A DNA stretch of 64,000 bases. Source: Scolanthus callimorphus. Taxonomy: Eukaryota; Cnidaria; Anthozoa; Actiniaria; Edwardsiidae. Shown here piece by piece: positions 34,601 through 49,600 of this stretch. The notes below the pieces were generated by a model that was given only the letters and a program-made list of their open reading frames with translations, had not been told where the DNA came from and did no database searches. The stretch lies in contig CM066916.1 of NCBI GenBank assembly GCA_033964015.1, forward strand, positions 13,246,501 through 13,310,500. The letters are read 5' to 3'. Numbering within the stretch: position 1 is the stretch's first letter; every line of letters begins with the position of its first letter. Both the position numbers and the translations under genes were made by a program.

Positions 34601-37600
34601 TTGGTCAGGAGAAAATTAGGGATTTTTATTATTATTGATCGCCTTCCCATTCAGCTTTCACCATCCCCTGTTTATCAAACTCTAATTCCTTACAGCAACC
34701 TGTCCATGAACCAGATAGATTACATCAGCAGTGGAACTTTCAGTGACCTGAACAAGCTGGAATATCTGTACGTACAATCCATATGCCGTATATGGGTAAT
34801 CGGGTGATTAAAAAGGTTTTCAAAGACGTATAACTAGGGTGGTTGCTTGGTTATAACCCGAAAGCAGTGATTTTTTAAAGGGACATCATACTTGCATAAT
34901 GGCTTCCAGTTATATAATAAATGCGCCACTGCATGACGGTAGTTTGTTACATTTTATCATTCTCGTACCCAGAGCTCCCCGGCTCGTCTGCTCGCAGGGG
35001 AGGCTCTGGTGACATCTAATTGAGGGCCGTCGCAGATTAGCTGATTTTGAGCGTTGGAGCATGCGCTGAAAGGTCTTTCTCTCAGCATTCTCGCGGGGGA
35101 GGCTCTGGTGACAGCCACCGACGCATGCTCAAAAGAAATTGTGGTTTTAAGCCTCACAATTACTTTTAGAGCGTTCAAGTCGAAGGCATAGGTTGAACAG
35201 ACGACTAGGAAACGAATGCGAGTATTTTTGACATACACGTTTATATTATATAAAGCGAGATTGAGCTGCTTTTATGTACCCGTGCGCGCCATTTCAGCCA
35301 ATCAGCGAAGGCCCTCTCAAATGGATGTCACCAGAGCCTCCCCTGCGAGGCGAAGAGCCGAGGAGCTTTGGGTTCGAGAATGTTTGCATTGCACTGTTGT
35401 GGACACCGCGGCAAAACGCATTTGCAATGCGCTAAAGATGCGCTTCCTGTGAAATGAAAACAAAAGAAATAATCATACATAACAAACATATTTCGTGCTC
35501 TCTTAGAAATTTGGAAAACGTAAACTCCAGACACAAAACGTAAGGCCAAAATTTGCAGAGCAACTAGAATATGACCATATCTTTCTCTGAACTTTTGCAC
35601 CTCGCAATTTAAGGCTTGCACCCGAGGCGAAAATTCTGGTTTAAAGTCAAAATGTATCGCTCACTGTTGTTATGTAGATTTTTCAATTGTCTTCATTTCA
35701 CAGGCCAGTGAACCTTTAGCGCATGTGAACTGCGTTTTGCCGCGGTGTCACTGTTTTGTGACCCACTTTCTGATATCCTGGTTTTGCAAAATGATGTAGA
35801 AGTTAATTTTCATCTAGTACGCATGGACTTGTTCAGATAAATAGCGGTAAGCGAAGGCCGTCTTTAATAGGTTCTTATCTTGATATTCGTTGTTCTTTAG
35901 TGACTTGTCTGGAAACCAACTAACACAAGTGACAGAAGGGATGTTTACTGGATTGACGAGACTAAACACACTGTACGTATATTAGTTTCAGTAATTAGTG
36001 GCCCTAATAGACCTCCTCGGCTTGGGCGTAATGTTTTCCCATTTCAGATCACGTGGCATTCCCATGAGTATTCTCTCTCTTTTTCTGCCACGCACCGAAG
36101 GATATATGAATGTGGCAGCATTCCAAACAAAGAGTGAATACTGGGGACGCCACGTGATCTGAAATGGGCAAAACATTACGCCCATTGACAAAATTTGCGT
36201 TACGCAAGAGGCGCGATACTCGTTCGCGTAGGCAAAGCAGAAATAGCATCTGGTGATATATTACTTGGGTTATTTCTCAGACAATTTTAGAAAAAAAAAA
36301 CATTTGTTATCTTCCCTTGTTCATTATTTATTATGTCTGACGACTGAGATTGTTATAGTTGAATTTTTTGGTTAACCTATGTAATTGCAAACGTTTTAAG
36401 TATGGGCAGGAACACCCTTGGTAGAGAATCGCACAAACGAAGAGTTTTGATAAAATTGATTTCGCTTTATCTGTCCATGATATCCTTGGCTTCTTCATTC
36501 CAGGTATCTGAGCGAGAACCAGATAACAAAGATTGACAATGGCAGCTTCGTTGGGATCCCGAACCTCACACACTTGTAAGTTACAAATTGGTGATTCTCT
36601 CAGGCACAATAAAGACGCCGATCTAAATACAATTCAGAGCCGATCCAAATACAAAACAAGGAAGTTTGTTGTCTAAAGGCCATGATACACGAGGCAATTC
36701 TCGTAGCTCGCAACGCAACGATGACGAATTAAAAATGATTGCGAGTTGCCATGGGATGTTACACACGTAGCAACGTTTCTCGCAACGTTGCGAAAAGTAG
36801 AGCTCGGTGCTACATTTTCTGCCACTCGCAACGCAACAAAATAATGCATTGCAGGGAGATGTTACATGCGCGCTTTTTTGTTGCAACTCGCAACGCTACA
36901 AATATTACGTTGCGAGTTGCATGAAAAATTGCCTCGTGTTGCCAAATAACCAGTTCAATATTTCATTAAGATTTGGGAATATTTGTTAAACGTTTCTTTA
37001 TAAGCAACCCTTTGAGAACCCGACGAAATCATTGTAACGTTGTTCCCTTAAAACATGTACTGAAAATGTATTTTCAAGAATTTTGTGAATTATAAAAACT
37101 GCATTGAATAATGTTCAATGATGTTGAAGCGTTCAACATTCGTGAAAAAGATCCCTGAAACTCAAGGTCGTGTCGTCTTTTAGGCATTGTTTTCAACTTA
37201 TTCAATTGTATGTGTGTCGCTGAATTTTTTCGTTGAGAAGAGTAAAAGTACAAATGTCGATCTGGTTTGGCCCAGCCTATAATTTCGTTTCTTCCTTTTG
37301 AAGGTATAACCATTGCTTTACCTTCGTGTGTGAATGTGTTATTAATTTCAATCTCCCAATTTCAGATTCCTATTCATTAATACAATCTTTGACCTGCCTG
37401 GCTCGCTGTTCTGGAAAGTCCCAAAACTGAAAATATTGTAAGTTATATATTTATTTCCGCACGAGCATTTAGTTCTCAAGTACACTCTTTTTGATGAGTA
37501 TATACTGCAATAAAGATAGTGAACAAATGAGAAACTGTGCTAATGTTTAAAAGAAATATAGCCATTTGCGATCCTTTGGATATGGCACTGCTTTGGCTTT

Positions 37601-40600
37601 CCTTCGATATTTATGAAAAGATGCTAGGTTTTACTAAAAATAATAGTTTAACTGGCCTTGCCGCGCGTGGTAAAACATTTATGAATTGTACGTTTTGTTA
37701 TATTTTCATCAACAGGGCCATAAACAGAAACAACTTGACCAAGCTTCATGGTGACATATTCAAACAGTCCTTAAATCTGGAATACTTGTGAGTAATATAT
37801 AGATTTAGCTACTGCCTAAAAGTGGAGCTCCCAGTCAGCTTTATTTAAGCATTAGAGCACAACTTTCTATGACTTTATCGGCACAATAGAGCACGCCTAC
37901 GTTACTTTCTTATGTATGGTGATCCGCCGCCCCGCACGAGAGCTCCGCTGTGAATGTCTGTTGAATGTTTTCTATTGTTTGTTAGGACGGACCAAGATTG
38001 TGAAAATAAAGCATTTATTTTCTGTTTATATTTTCTTTCTGAAGGTTCATGCAGTATAACGAGCTCACTGTTATTCCTGAAAACACCTTCATCAACACTG
38101 CTCACCTTCGATACATGTGAGTTTAATTTTTTTTAAGCAAAATGATAAGCATAAATTACGCCTGGAACGACAGCAAAAAAAACCCAAGAACAAAATGGTT
38201 TTCTTTCTCGCTGGCAAAATGAAGTTTATGTTTACAAACCAACGCTAGTGTTTTTATTGAGCAATTACGAGTTTTTCTTTCCTGAATGTTTCAGTTTAAT
38301 GATAAATAAAACATCGGGCAAATTTGGTTGGATCCCGCAAAATATCAGGGCTTGTTTGGTCTCGCCATTGGTATTTTGGTTCAACCAAAGCCTCCCTGAT
38401 GTTTTGCCCAATCAAACCAAATTTGCTCGATTAAATGTAAAAATATTGAGTTCTAGTGAATAACGATTTTGTTTTCAGATTCATGGACGACAATAACATG
38501 ACGATAATTACACCGAGCACGTTCATGGGAGCACGAGCTTTAGAAATCCTGTAAGCATCGCTACACCATGAGCAGGCAACATTTTAAAAATTGTGTTCAC
38601 TGGGCGCTGCCAAATAGCGGAGCCCACACGATAACAGCACTTTCACCGGCTCAATTCACTCACGCAAAACAACAACAACAACAACAAATACCCGTAGAAT
38701 ACATGTAACATTCTGTAATATTTTAGGTCTCTTTTCGGGTGCAGCTGACTATACAGCTCTCGCTAGGAATTAAATATACCCTATTTTGTATACCATCGCA
38801 AAATAAAAGTCACACCAAAACTATGGTAATAGTTTAACAAGCGCCGCGCCTTAGAGCGGAGGGACTCCCATATGTTTTGGTCGGGGATGATCGTCGTATA
38901 ATCACGGCGGTTTGAGGAAGATTGGTATCTCAAGGACCGAAACTGTGTCCAAATTGTATTTTCTCATGATACTGCTTCTAATGTTCTTAAAACCGTGTAA
39001 GAAAGAGAGATTATTCGATGAGAAGACGATAAACTAGAAAGAAACACGGAAATTTCTTGATGGGTATCTTTCACCTGTTACCTGTCCCGCTGTGTTCCGC
39101 TGTGTCCCGCTTCGCGCCTACTTGGTACATAAGACCTCATCTTTTAGGGTAATATCTTTTTGAGCCACGCCATGGCCTGCCATGTTTGGTATCTTTTAGG
39201 GGTGAAAATAAAAATTTTCGACGATCATCCCCGATCAAAAAATATGGGATCCCCCCCCCCCCCCTACCCGGGTCTGATTGGTTGAGCTACTACTAGGCTA
39301 TAAGATCTAGGCCTACTAGTAGCGAAAACTGTCGGATTTGAAAGCCAGAAAACGGCAAATGACCAGACCAGAAAACGTCTTTGGTTATACAAAGTGACCT
39401 ACTAGTGTGATTTGACTAAAATAATTAATCCTCACGCCCTCATGGCCTCTGAGTCAAAACCATTCGGCATTCGGCCTTCGGCTCCATAGGCTATTGGCTC
39501 AGAGCCCATTTGGGCTCGAAGAATAATTCCTAATTAACCGCAGCGAAATATATTATTGGCTTATTCTTCGCTGACGTGAACTTTGGTTGTGTAAGTGTAA
39601 ATGTATTACTAATGCATTTCGACAACTAAAGCGAAGGATCTGTGGATGTACTTATCTAGGATATTGTGGTGCCGAATCATGTATCCATCGTTTGTTTGAT
39701 TGTCAGAACACTATCGAACAACATGGCCCTGTCGGTGGTAGAAGACGAGACATTTAGCGTAGCGAACGTACCCAAACTTCGATTGTTGTAAGTGTCGCGG
39801 TCACACCACATGGAGCCAAATGGCGCCTCATTCTAAAAACGCTGTCGCCAACTTACTAAGGAGAATTTGGTGCCAAGCTAGGCAAAATAAGAAGCCACAG
39901 CTTGATCTGAAAACCACTTTGGCGACTAAATATCAAAATCTATTATCCAGCAAGAAATCGTCAGTTGCATTGGTGTCTGTATCGGTCGAAATTTCGGGTC
40001 TTGAGCTGTTTTTGGAAAACAAGGCACAACATATGATCAACTCGGTCTTTACCCTACTGCAGTCGCTGCCAAACAAATTGATGGTAAATAACTGGCCTCA
40101 GTCCTTTCAAAATATGTGGTTGGTGTAACATGATGTCCAAGTGCAGGCAACGGGCACAGTTAAAGGTTATCAGAATTAGTGAGGTTGGCAAATTCAAGCC
40201 TAGGATAGACTGACAAAAATGATTTACTCTTGCAAAAATAGAAGAAGAAAAAAATACAAGGATTTACTGCCGTTTTCTTTGCCAGCAGCGAAAGAGGATA
40301 TGAAACAAACGTTTTTGTGTGCCTTAAGTTTCTTCAGAAACATATAACTTAGTTGAAACATGTAACGGCGAACCAAGCTGTAGATTATTCATGGTCAGTT
40401 TATGACCATATTTGGTCAATAATGAACTCTCGACTGCTAACCCAAGCAGGGTTTCTCTTTATAATATTTCATTTTTCGCTCAAATAAAGTAGAGCAACAG
40501 TGGTAAGTGATAATAAACTAACATTTAACGTCTTGAAGTATTGCAACAACATTATTTTCAAAATCTGTTCAATTGTTTATTTTGCGAATATTCCGAAGCT

Positions 40601-43600
40601 TGGCACTAAAGCAATGTATGCTTGTTACACGTTTCAACTCACTTATATGTTTCTGGTTTCTTTTGATCTGGATATTAGTGATATAATCAATTCAAACTTT
40701 GCATATGTCTTCCTTTTTCGTCGAAGGTACATCTTGAATACTCAGCTCGTTCGTATTCGAACATCGCAGTTCAAAGGACACACCCATGTCGGCGTGATCA
40801 TGTGAGTATAGCGATTCTATATGTCAATTATTTCATTGCAAAATGTCAATTGACCAAAGTCATCTAATAAAATAAACCGAAAAAAGCGCGCTTTTAAAGA
40901 GGCCTCTCCCTGGGGCGTAGAGTAGATTTTTAGTCCCGGAGGAGAGGTCGAGTTCACCCTAGAATCCCTTAACAACGCCCATGTATGGACACACTGTGGA
41001 GCTCGAAAAAGTGCGTCCGCAGCTCGTAAAATATCCGCCCGTATTACATGGAAAAACATCTGATGAATTATTTATTATAAGAGGAACAAAATTCTTTTCA
41101 AGATTCACTAGAAAACGTACGTTTTGACGCACACGATCGGGAACCATTCAAATGCGCTCGCATAACCGGTTCGTAATCGGTTTGCTAAAGCCCGATGCAC
41201 ACTAGAGACATAACGACACAAGGACGTTGTGTTGTAACGAAAAAAGCACGGGAAAATATTGGAAATAATAATATTTTCCAGGGATCATCATCAGATCACT
41301 TCACCATGGCAATCTTCGGTTATTATTTGTGGACTGCAACGTGGTAAAACCACTAAATTATTGCACCAGGCGTAATTATATGATAGATATATAATAAGAT
41401 ATATGAATACATCGATAAGGCTGTAGTTTAGTTTACTTTAAATACATCTTTTGCTGCAAATTTACGAGGTAAATTCGCAGAATTCAAATGGTTTTCGGTT
41501 CACGAGGTACACAATGATGGATTGATTGTCACGCAATATTTTCTAGATCACCGACCATTACCAAGTTCCCCATTGCCGCCGTAAACGACAGTCGTCTTCA
41601 AGAAGGTCTTGGGAGAAATGGATTCGAATGTGAAGGGGATATTTGTACTCCTTGTCATTTTGGCGAATACCAAATACGAGAAAATGGTCGGTACTACTGC
41701 AAGAAATGCCCCCCAGGTTAGTTGCACCAAACCCTTGATTCATCTGGTGCGCCTTAGAGCGGATTTCACATGACTGTCAAGACTTGTTATGTAATTGCGA
41801 TTGCTTTGCGTTCTCATTGGCTGCTCGTTTTTCTCAGCCAATCAAATTCTGTAATTGCGTAATTACTTAGTAATTGGTTCGGCTTGCAATTGGCTGAGAA
41901 AAAAGCCATTTAGGAGCAAGTCATGATTTCTCTCGATTCTGATTGGCTAGTGATTGCTCAATTGCAATTGTTTTCACGACAGTCATGTGAAAACCGCTCT
42001 ATACTACTTATCAAAAGCATTATATCACGGACTCTCTCTACCGACACTCCAACCAGTGGGAGCCCACATTTTACATTGTTCCCGTTGAATAAAGCGAAAG
42101 AACTTTGAAATGCGTCCTCGTCTTTCCGGATTGACTAGTTATACTTTGCCCAGACTCACCCACTAGGGCATCATTACCGTGAAATGACTTCCTATCACCA
42201 AGTCATGCAGCGTCAAAACGAATTATTGGGCCCTCCCAAATCAATACAGTAATTATATCAGAAATACTCGATTAAAGAGGGGAAGGTCGGTAGGGGGAGG
42301 GGGTATGGGGAGCATCCGGCCCCTCTGCTACGAGCCTGCCATATGGGTTGACTTGATAATAGCGAGCTCCAGAATCTTTGAGAAATCCAACATCCGAAAT
42401 AGGGGTCTGCATAGAATTGATACCTGGTAGTCGCCACATAGCGAACATAATGATAATAATAATAATGAGAAAAACGTCGGACAATGCGACTGGCTTGTTT
42501 GAAATTCAAGCAGGAAAATCGCGAGACCAAGTGAGAAAAGAGACCGCCGTGCTCTGTACGGCCTTGCGGTTCGGTGTATAACGCTATATGACGGGAAATG
42601 ACGTCACCGTGTGTATAATTATTTCAGGTGGGTTTTTCCAGAATTCAGTTGGTCATTATGGCCAGGTAACAGGTTTGACTGGTTGTAAGGCGTGTGCTCG
42701 TGGTACGTATGTCAAGGTTGCGGACATGCCTGGAAAAGTGCGGTTTACCTGTAAAGTCTGCCCAGCAGGTAAGTCCAATGTTTAGTCATGATCATCTAGG
42801 TTGTATCAGTTCAGAGTTCAGACGCAGATGCGACGTGAGTTGGCTCCTATAAGTGTTCAACAAGTTGAAAAACATGGTCGCCAAAGCATTTGTTCTAGGG
42901 GTTATTCTATCCTGGGTATGAAAAGCTAGTCGCCAAGAGTTCTTGTATACGGTATTGATCGTAATTCGGTCTCTTAAGACACCGATATTCCAAACACTTC
43001 GTCTTAAAGATTTCAAACAGTAGTTGATCACGTCAAGCATTTCCACATGTAAAACCTCATGATGATCAAAATCCCAGGTATGCTGAGACGTTTGGTTCAA
43101 TTTCCCGCATATTCTTTCAGTGGAATTGAGGACAAAAAGGTCGTACTTCTTGAAGATATCTAAATAGCTTTTCCGTTTCTTCTTGGCAGGAACACGGACA
43201 GACCAATGGTCGAATTATCGAGGATGTTTTTGCATAAGCAACTTCTATCGTCGCCACAGGTTTAATGAATGTGAAGCGTGCCCAAAGGGCGGAATCAGGG
43301 GGTGTCGTGCAATGAAACGCAGTTAGTCAAGGAGGGTTACTGGTGGCAGTTCAAGTAAGATGGTGGTTATCTTTATCTCACCAAGACTCCGTTCACACGA
43401 AACCGGACCGGTAGAATTCTGGTCAGTACCAGACGGGACCTGTGGTAACGGACCGATTTTGGCACGGCTAGGCCGTGTGAACACTGTTGCAAAACGTGCC
43501 AGAATTGTACCGGTACCGTATGAACGGGCGGTACTGTACCAGAATTGTACCGGTCTCGTGTGAGCGGAGTCCAAGAGTCCTTGTATTTGTCATTTACTTG

Positions 43601-46600
43601 GCGCACATTTTAACAAATCGTAGCCACAAAATTGTTTCACTTCTTCATTGCTAGAGACTATAACGAGAGCTGGGCATACCAGAATTTCCTGGACACACTA
43701 ATGGAGCCGTATGAGAACTACGACATGCGATACCTTGGGTTTGACGGGGACTTTCCCAAGGCCTACCCTTGTCCTCGAGCAGCCTCTTGTCTGGGACTCA
43801 TCAACTCTGTTAGGAAACCGTGCGAGACGGGATATGGAGGCCCACTTTGTGAGGTCAGGGTCATAGTATGACTGAGTTATTGTAAGATTTAAAATGGGAA
43901 TACGATGAAAATGTGCGTGAAAATTTGAAACTAAAAATAACTTCATAGAGAGGCCTCATTTTCGAATAGGCTGTTACACTGTGATAACTTGGGAGATGGA
44001 CGCTCCTAGGTAATGGGCACCTGACCAAGACCATGGTTGCGTTCATATTTACAATCATGCCATTGTTAAAGTCATCCAACACACACAATCCCACTCTTTC
44101 AGAGATTTTCTCTCGTCTCCAAACCTGATACACATTCGTTGTCCTACCTATGCTGGACCGGTTCTGTCTTCCCAGCTTCGTACACTTCCCCCTAACCCTG
44201 TGACCTCTCATATCAGATCTGCGAGCGCGGCTACCACAAGTCCATGTCTCGGTGCGTCAAGTGCCCCACCCTGCCATGGTTGATCATTCAGATATCAATG
44301 ATCGGCTTGATATTTCTGGTTATCATCCTAATCCTGCTGCGAGATGAGCGAAAGGAGAAGTACAAGGATCGTACCCTGACGGACGTGTTGCTCGCCAGGC
44401 TTAAGATCGTCGTAGGATTCTATCAGGTGATGATGATGATGATGACGATAATGCCATGACAGGCACCAGGTCACCCTACCACGTCCTCCATATTCATCCC
44501 CAAATGTGACCCAAACTGAGATAGACTGAGAATGTGAAGAAGTCGCTCTTTTCGGTTTCCAGGTCCCCACCTGTAATGACCGTGTGTATGCACCTCAATA
44601 GGCCAGATTTCAGAAAAGGACAAAACAGACGGATTTTGCCAACGTTTCAAGCTTTTACTTCAGCTCTTCTTCAAGGCAACTTCTTTCAATAGGCCATTTG
44701 CAGTTGAACAGTCATGTGCTTGTTATTTCGCTACGAGCCTATGAACAGACCTCTAGATTCCCAAGGGTAAATCAACCGAACACGACTTAAGGGCAGGCAA
44801 AGTTTTTAGTTGACTTGTTTACGAAATCGTAAAGAAATGTAACTGATAATGTGTCATATTCGAAGTTAAGTGACCAAGTTCTTTATGAGCAGGTAGAAAC
44901 ATTACAAATCAGATACGTTTCAATTTCTTTTGCTCTCCTTACAACCACGTGACAAACTGCAAAAGGCCTATTATAACTGGCGACGTTTAAAAACTAGAAA
45001 AAATCATATGGAAGACAAAGGGCGCCGTGGAAAAAAACATAATTTCAATAAATGTTTTTCGACGATGCGTCATGGATTTGGCGTCGTTTAATTTGCTGCA
45101 CCAAAATCTTGATCCTGTGATGTATGTTTGTTCGTATCCAGGTAACATCGGGTACGCTTGATGCCTTCTCGTATATAGAGTGGCCTGACGCTCTGCTGCA
45201 GCTCAGCAACTACGCCAAGTTTCTACAGCTGAATCTCGTACAAATCGCTCCGCTCCACTGCTTCACAGGTACCAGTTTGTATTCATCAACATCTGACAAG
45301 AGAGCCTTTGGCTGCCGCAGAACCACTTCAACATATCGGTTCAACATTTCTTTTATTCTTCTCGGCGAAAAAGTTTCATAGATGTTTGGTAGACTCATTC
45401 CAATAATTTTCAGACCTGCAAGATAGCACTTGCGAAGCTTTGAATATTTTTTGCAAGACGGGAACTTTGATTTTCACGGCACTTTTTAACGAATGCTGAA
45501 CATGATTAGACATGATTCAATCATGGGACGAAGTAAGTACGACGTCCGTTTAGTCGTGACCCAAGGAACAAGAGACACTGTGTTTTGTTTTTTCTTCGCA
45601 TTTTAATTGGCTAACTCAACAAAGACCCGAGACCTTGACCAATAGGAAGTGTGGAAACGCAGGTCTTTACTTTCAACAGTCATCTGTAATTAAGATTTGC
45701 TGGTTTCCCTGCAGACTCACTGAAGATGAATGTGTACGACGGCCTGATGCTGACGGTAGGGCTAAACGTGACGGTGGTGGTGCTGTGCTTGGTCTACTAC
45801 AACGTCAAGAAGATGATCATCACCTGCAGCAAAAGCAGAACTGAGGAAGAGAAGAAGGTAAAGGACTCCATTCGGCCGCCATTTTCTTGGCCACGATAAT
45901 GACATCGACAATGGAGTTAAAGCTGCGACGACGGGAACGGGAACGACTACGTATCACTAAACTTGCGTAGCTTGTTTGCTCACATTCTGGATGTTCATCA
46001 ATCACGTGGCCATGAATTTTATGAAAAAAGACCTAGCAAAAAATATGACTTATTGTTTTTCTTATTCGTCACTGTTTCAACTTTTTGCATTTTAATCTCG
46101 ATAACAGCAAAAAAATATCAAGCGAAAAGCGTATATTGTATCTAATTGGACACAGGAAGTTATTTAAAATCTTCCTAACATAAGGTATATATTCGAGAAT
46201 GTATGAAAAAGAGACCTCGCAAAAACCTTAGAACTTCCTCTATGTTTCAATTTTTTGCTCGAGGTTTTCTATCAGTTAGATTCTTAGTTGAATACATATT
46301 AGGTTGTTTTCATACGAAGTCATCAAATTGCTAGCCCGATTCTCATCCGCTACAATAAGTACGTTCCTGAAGAAGATCAGGATGACAACCATGGCGATCC
46401 GATCAGAATGAAGCTTACATCTTACCAGCCTACAAGAGTCAGACCGATTCAAGGCAGCAATAGCATGCAATAGTTACTTTTAGTCTCTGTGTTAGTGATC
46501 TCCAAAGAAAGGCCTCGTCAAAAAATGGATATCACATATAGGCAAAGAAAAGGTAAATTTTCGCCGCGTACATTTTCGCAACAGACGAAAAAATAGATTC

Positions 46601-49600
46601 TTCGACCGGGCAGAAAACTTGATCCCGTGACGTTAATCAGACGCGGAGATAGGAAGCGCCAACGGACTCTACCGTAGCGGATGAAAATGAAGCTAACAAA
46701 TTGCTAACTTCTTAACAAGCTTTCAAAAATGTCAGCGTACGTAACAGCCATACTGCAAAACCAATGAAACAAAAGTGCCTGAAAATATGCGTAACACTCG
46801 TTCCTTTTGGTCATCAATCCGACTCCATTCGATCGTCGCCCAATCCCCCACCTGATCAGCTAAAAAGAGTAATTCATGACATAACACTGCATACTCTCCA
46901 ACAGGATGACACTCATTACTGCAAGTCCAACTGCTATCGTAGCGCCTTCCTGATACTCTTCATCACATTCCAGAGACAAGCTCAAGGATTTTGGGAATCC
47001 TACCTCCTACCTGCATGAAACTCTGCCAGGATCGAAGTCAGAGGAATTGCACCGACTACCTCAAGGTTATTCACCGATTTCTATATAGACTATATAGCTA
47101 TAATCAACACTAGAACTTTTTTCACACTTCAAATTGCTCACTTCTTTAATTATAACCCCCCGAATAATTCTAGAATGCCGGTACAATGGAAGTTTCCAGC
47201 TAAAAGCGGGCGCACTCTTTTCTATAGAAATGCCTTTGAATATAGCACATTTACCAGGACGCGCGCATAACAAGGCACTTGAGAACGTTCTGCGTTCAAA
47301 ATCAGCCAATGAGCGACGACACTCAAATGGCTGCCCACCGAGTCTCCCCTTAGAGAGGAGCTGGGGAGCCCTGAGTAAGAGAATGCTATTTGCCTAGTGC
47401 ATTGCATCAGATAGAACCAACATAAATGTGTTCCGTTTCAGACTGATTTCACCATCAACTGTTTCGACGAACGCTATGATCGTTATGTGAAATACGCATA
47501 CGCCGGCTCCGCGTACCCGATCCTCTTCCCTCTTTGCACAATTATCATACTCTATACTTTCTACTACCGGAGGTACATTAAGCGTGCAGTGCGCTTGTCG
47601 GAGGACGAGAAACCGCTGGCAATGGTAGACGGACTGAAGTTCGTCTATGAGAACTACAGGTAATCTTACCTTTTGCAGGGGAAGTAAGAAAACACCGAAT
47701 TTATTTAAATAAAAGTCCTAGAAGTTTACACATTGATGATAACTCTGAGTTAAGGCAGGCAGTAGGGACATTTATACCTCACCAATAAAGATTTTCCTCC
47801 AAAATTTATTGAAATATTGAAAAAAAACCTGATGTTTACTCTTTAAATAAAGTGGGTAGATCTGGAACGATCCCATTTTTGATTTACTGCCATAGCCCTC
47901 GCTGTTGGTACTGGGAGATCGTGGAAATGGTGCGAAAGCTGGTGCTTACTTCCGGTCTGTCTCTGATTGGCTCTGAGGGACGAACCTACATTGGCATGGC
48001 CGCAATGGCTTCTGGGTTCTATGCAGTTGCCCATGCGCAAGCCCGACCAATCGCTGATAGCTTTGAACACCTCCTTCAGTTGGCTTCACTGGTTGCGACC
48101 TTCTTTAATCTGAGTGTCGGTGTACTATTGAGGATCCCAAAAGTCATGACCAACTACTCCATCGAGAATGACAAGGATTCGCTGGGCGTTACTGTTATTC
48201 TAGTATTGGCAAACATCATGGTCACAGGCCTGGTAGTAGGTGAGTTTAGAATCCACATGCCGGATGTTGGGAGAACGCGAGGAAAGCTTGAGAACTCTTG
48301 AAACTTTAAGACCAGTGCAAAAAACTGTAACACGAGTTAAAGTCACATTTGAACTAAAAATCCATAAAACGTTCGCTTTTCTCAGTTTCTTTTCTGTATA
48401 TGTGTTCTTCATAATTTTAAAAACGTCAACTAAGAAAAGGAAAATCAAAATGAATAAGGAATAAACTAAAACGGTGACGACGGCAACGATTTCTACAGCG
48501 TTTCTGGTATCATTTTTTATTTTCAGTGAGGTACGCTATCTCCCTTGGCCAGAGTTTCCTTGCCGTGATTCGCAACCCCCACTGTAGCTGGGAATGCTGT
48601 CTTAGTGTGGTCCTCTCGGTCCAAGAGGCAGGTTCTGACTTCACGGACATGGAGAAGAACGTGGCTGATCGAGAATTCCATGGGACATTGCAAGAAGGTG
48701 ATAATTTCGAGGTGAGAGGTACTTTACATTTACAAAAATGGAAATAGAGGGTCCAGCAGAGCTCTATAATTACCCCAAAATGTATCCACCATACAAGACG
48801 GAAATAATAACATCTAAGACTCTAAGAATGCAGGCAAAGGATATGGTTGGCTTCCAGAGGCGTAGCAAGGGGAGGTGTTTGTGTGCCCATCAACATCAAG
48901 GGAATTATAGTTAACATTAAGGAAAGTTTCGGAAACTTATATCAGGGGCACTATACATTTTAAACGGTTTTGACTCCTCAAATCCGGCTATACCCCTTGC
49001 CTTCTCAGGAAAGACAAATCTTGCAAAGGAGATATTTGGGAGAGGACCAGCGGAAATACAGGTCTTGTGACAGGATTTAGAAAAGTTTTCAGAAACAATA
49101 TACAGTAATAACAGGAACCTTGATTAATTCTTGCTTTCCCTTTTTCTATAGTAGTTAAATATTGTTCATCATACCCTGCCTTGACTAGCTTTGCTATTTG
49201 CAGGGAATGATCCTATGTAATCTGTTTTTTGTTTTTTTAGAATAAATAAAATTGATTGATTGATTGAATAAAACTAATCCAGAAATTATCGAATCATACA
49301 AGCCCCGTTTCGAGCAGTGATATAGACCGAAATGTAGACCATAAACCTGATGAAGCGGTCCGAATAAAAAAAAAATGTGTTATCATCTCGAAGGTGGGGC
49401 AAGGGGAACAAATCCCCATACCCCCCAACTTACGGGCATTTCTATTCCCCTTTCCGGACAGATAAATCCAAGCCGCATGTCGCTTTCTTTTGAGAGTTCT
49501 TCCTCTTTAATGATACGGTACAGTTTCATGGCGAAAGTTTACCCCAAATTTTTTTTCGCTAGATCGTTTCATATGTTGGTAGACTTTGGTTTTATGAAAA

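Noticed and set aside
39820..40128. 102-residue + strand frame starting MAPHSKNAVANLL
   Set aside because: It sits in the intron between the ninth and tenth LRR exons, with no recognised domain or signals. A transposon remnant or chance frame is as likely as a gene.
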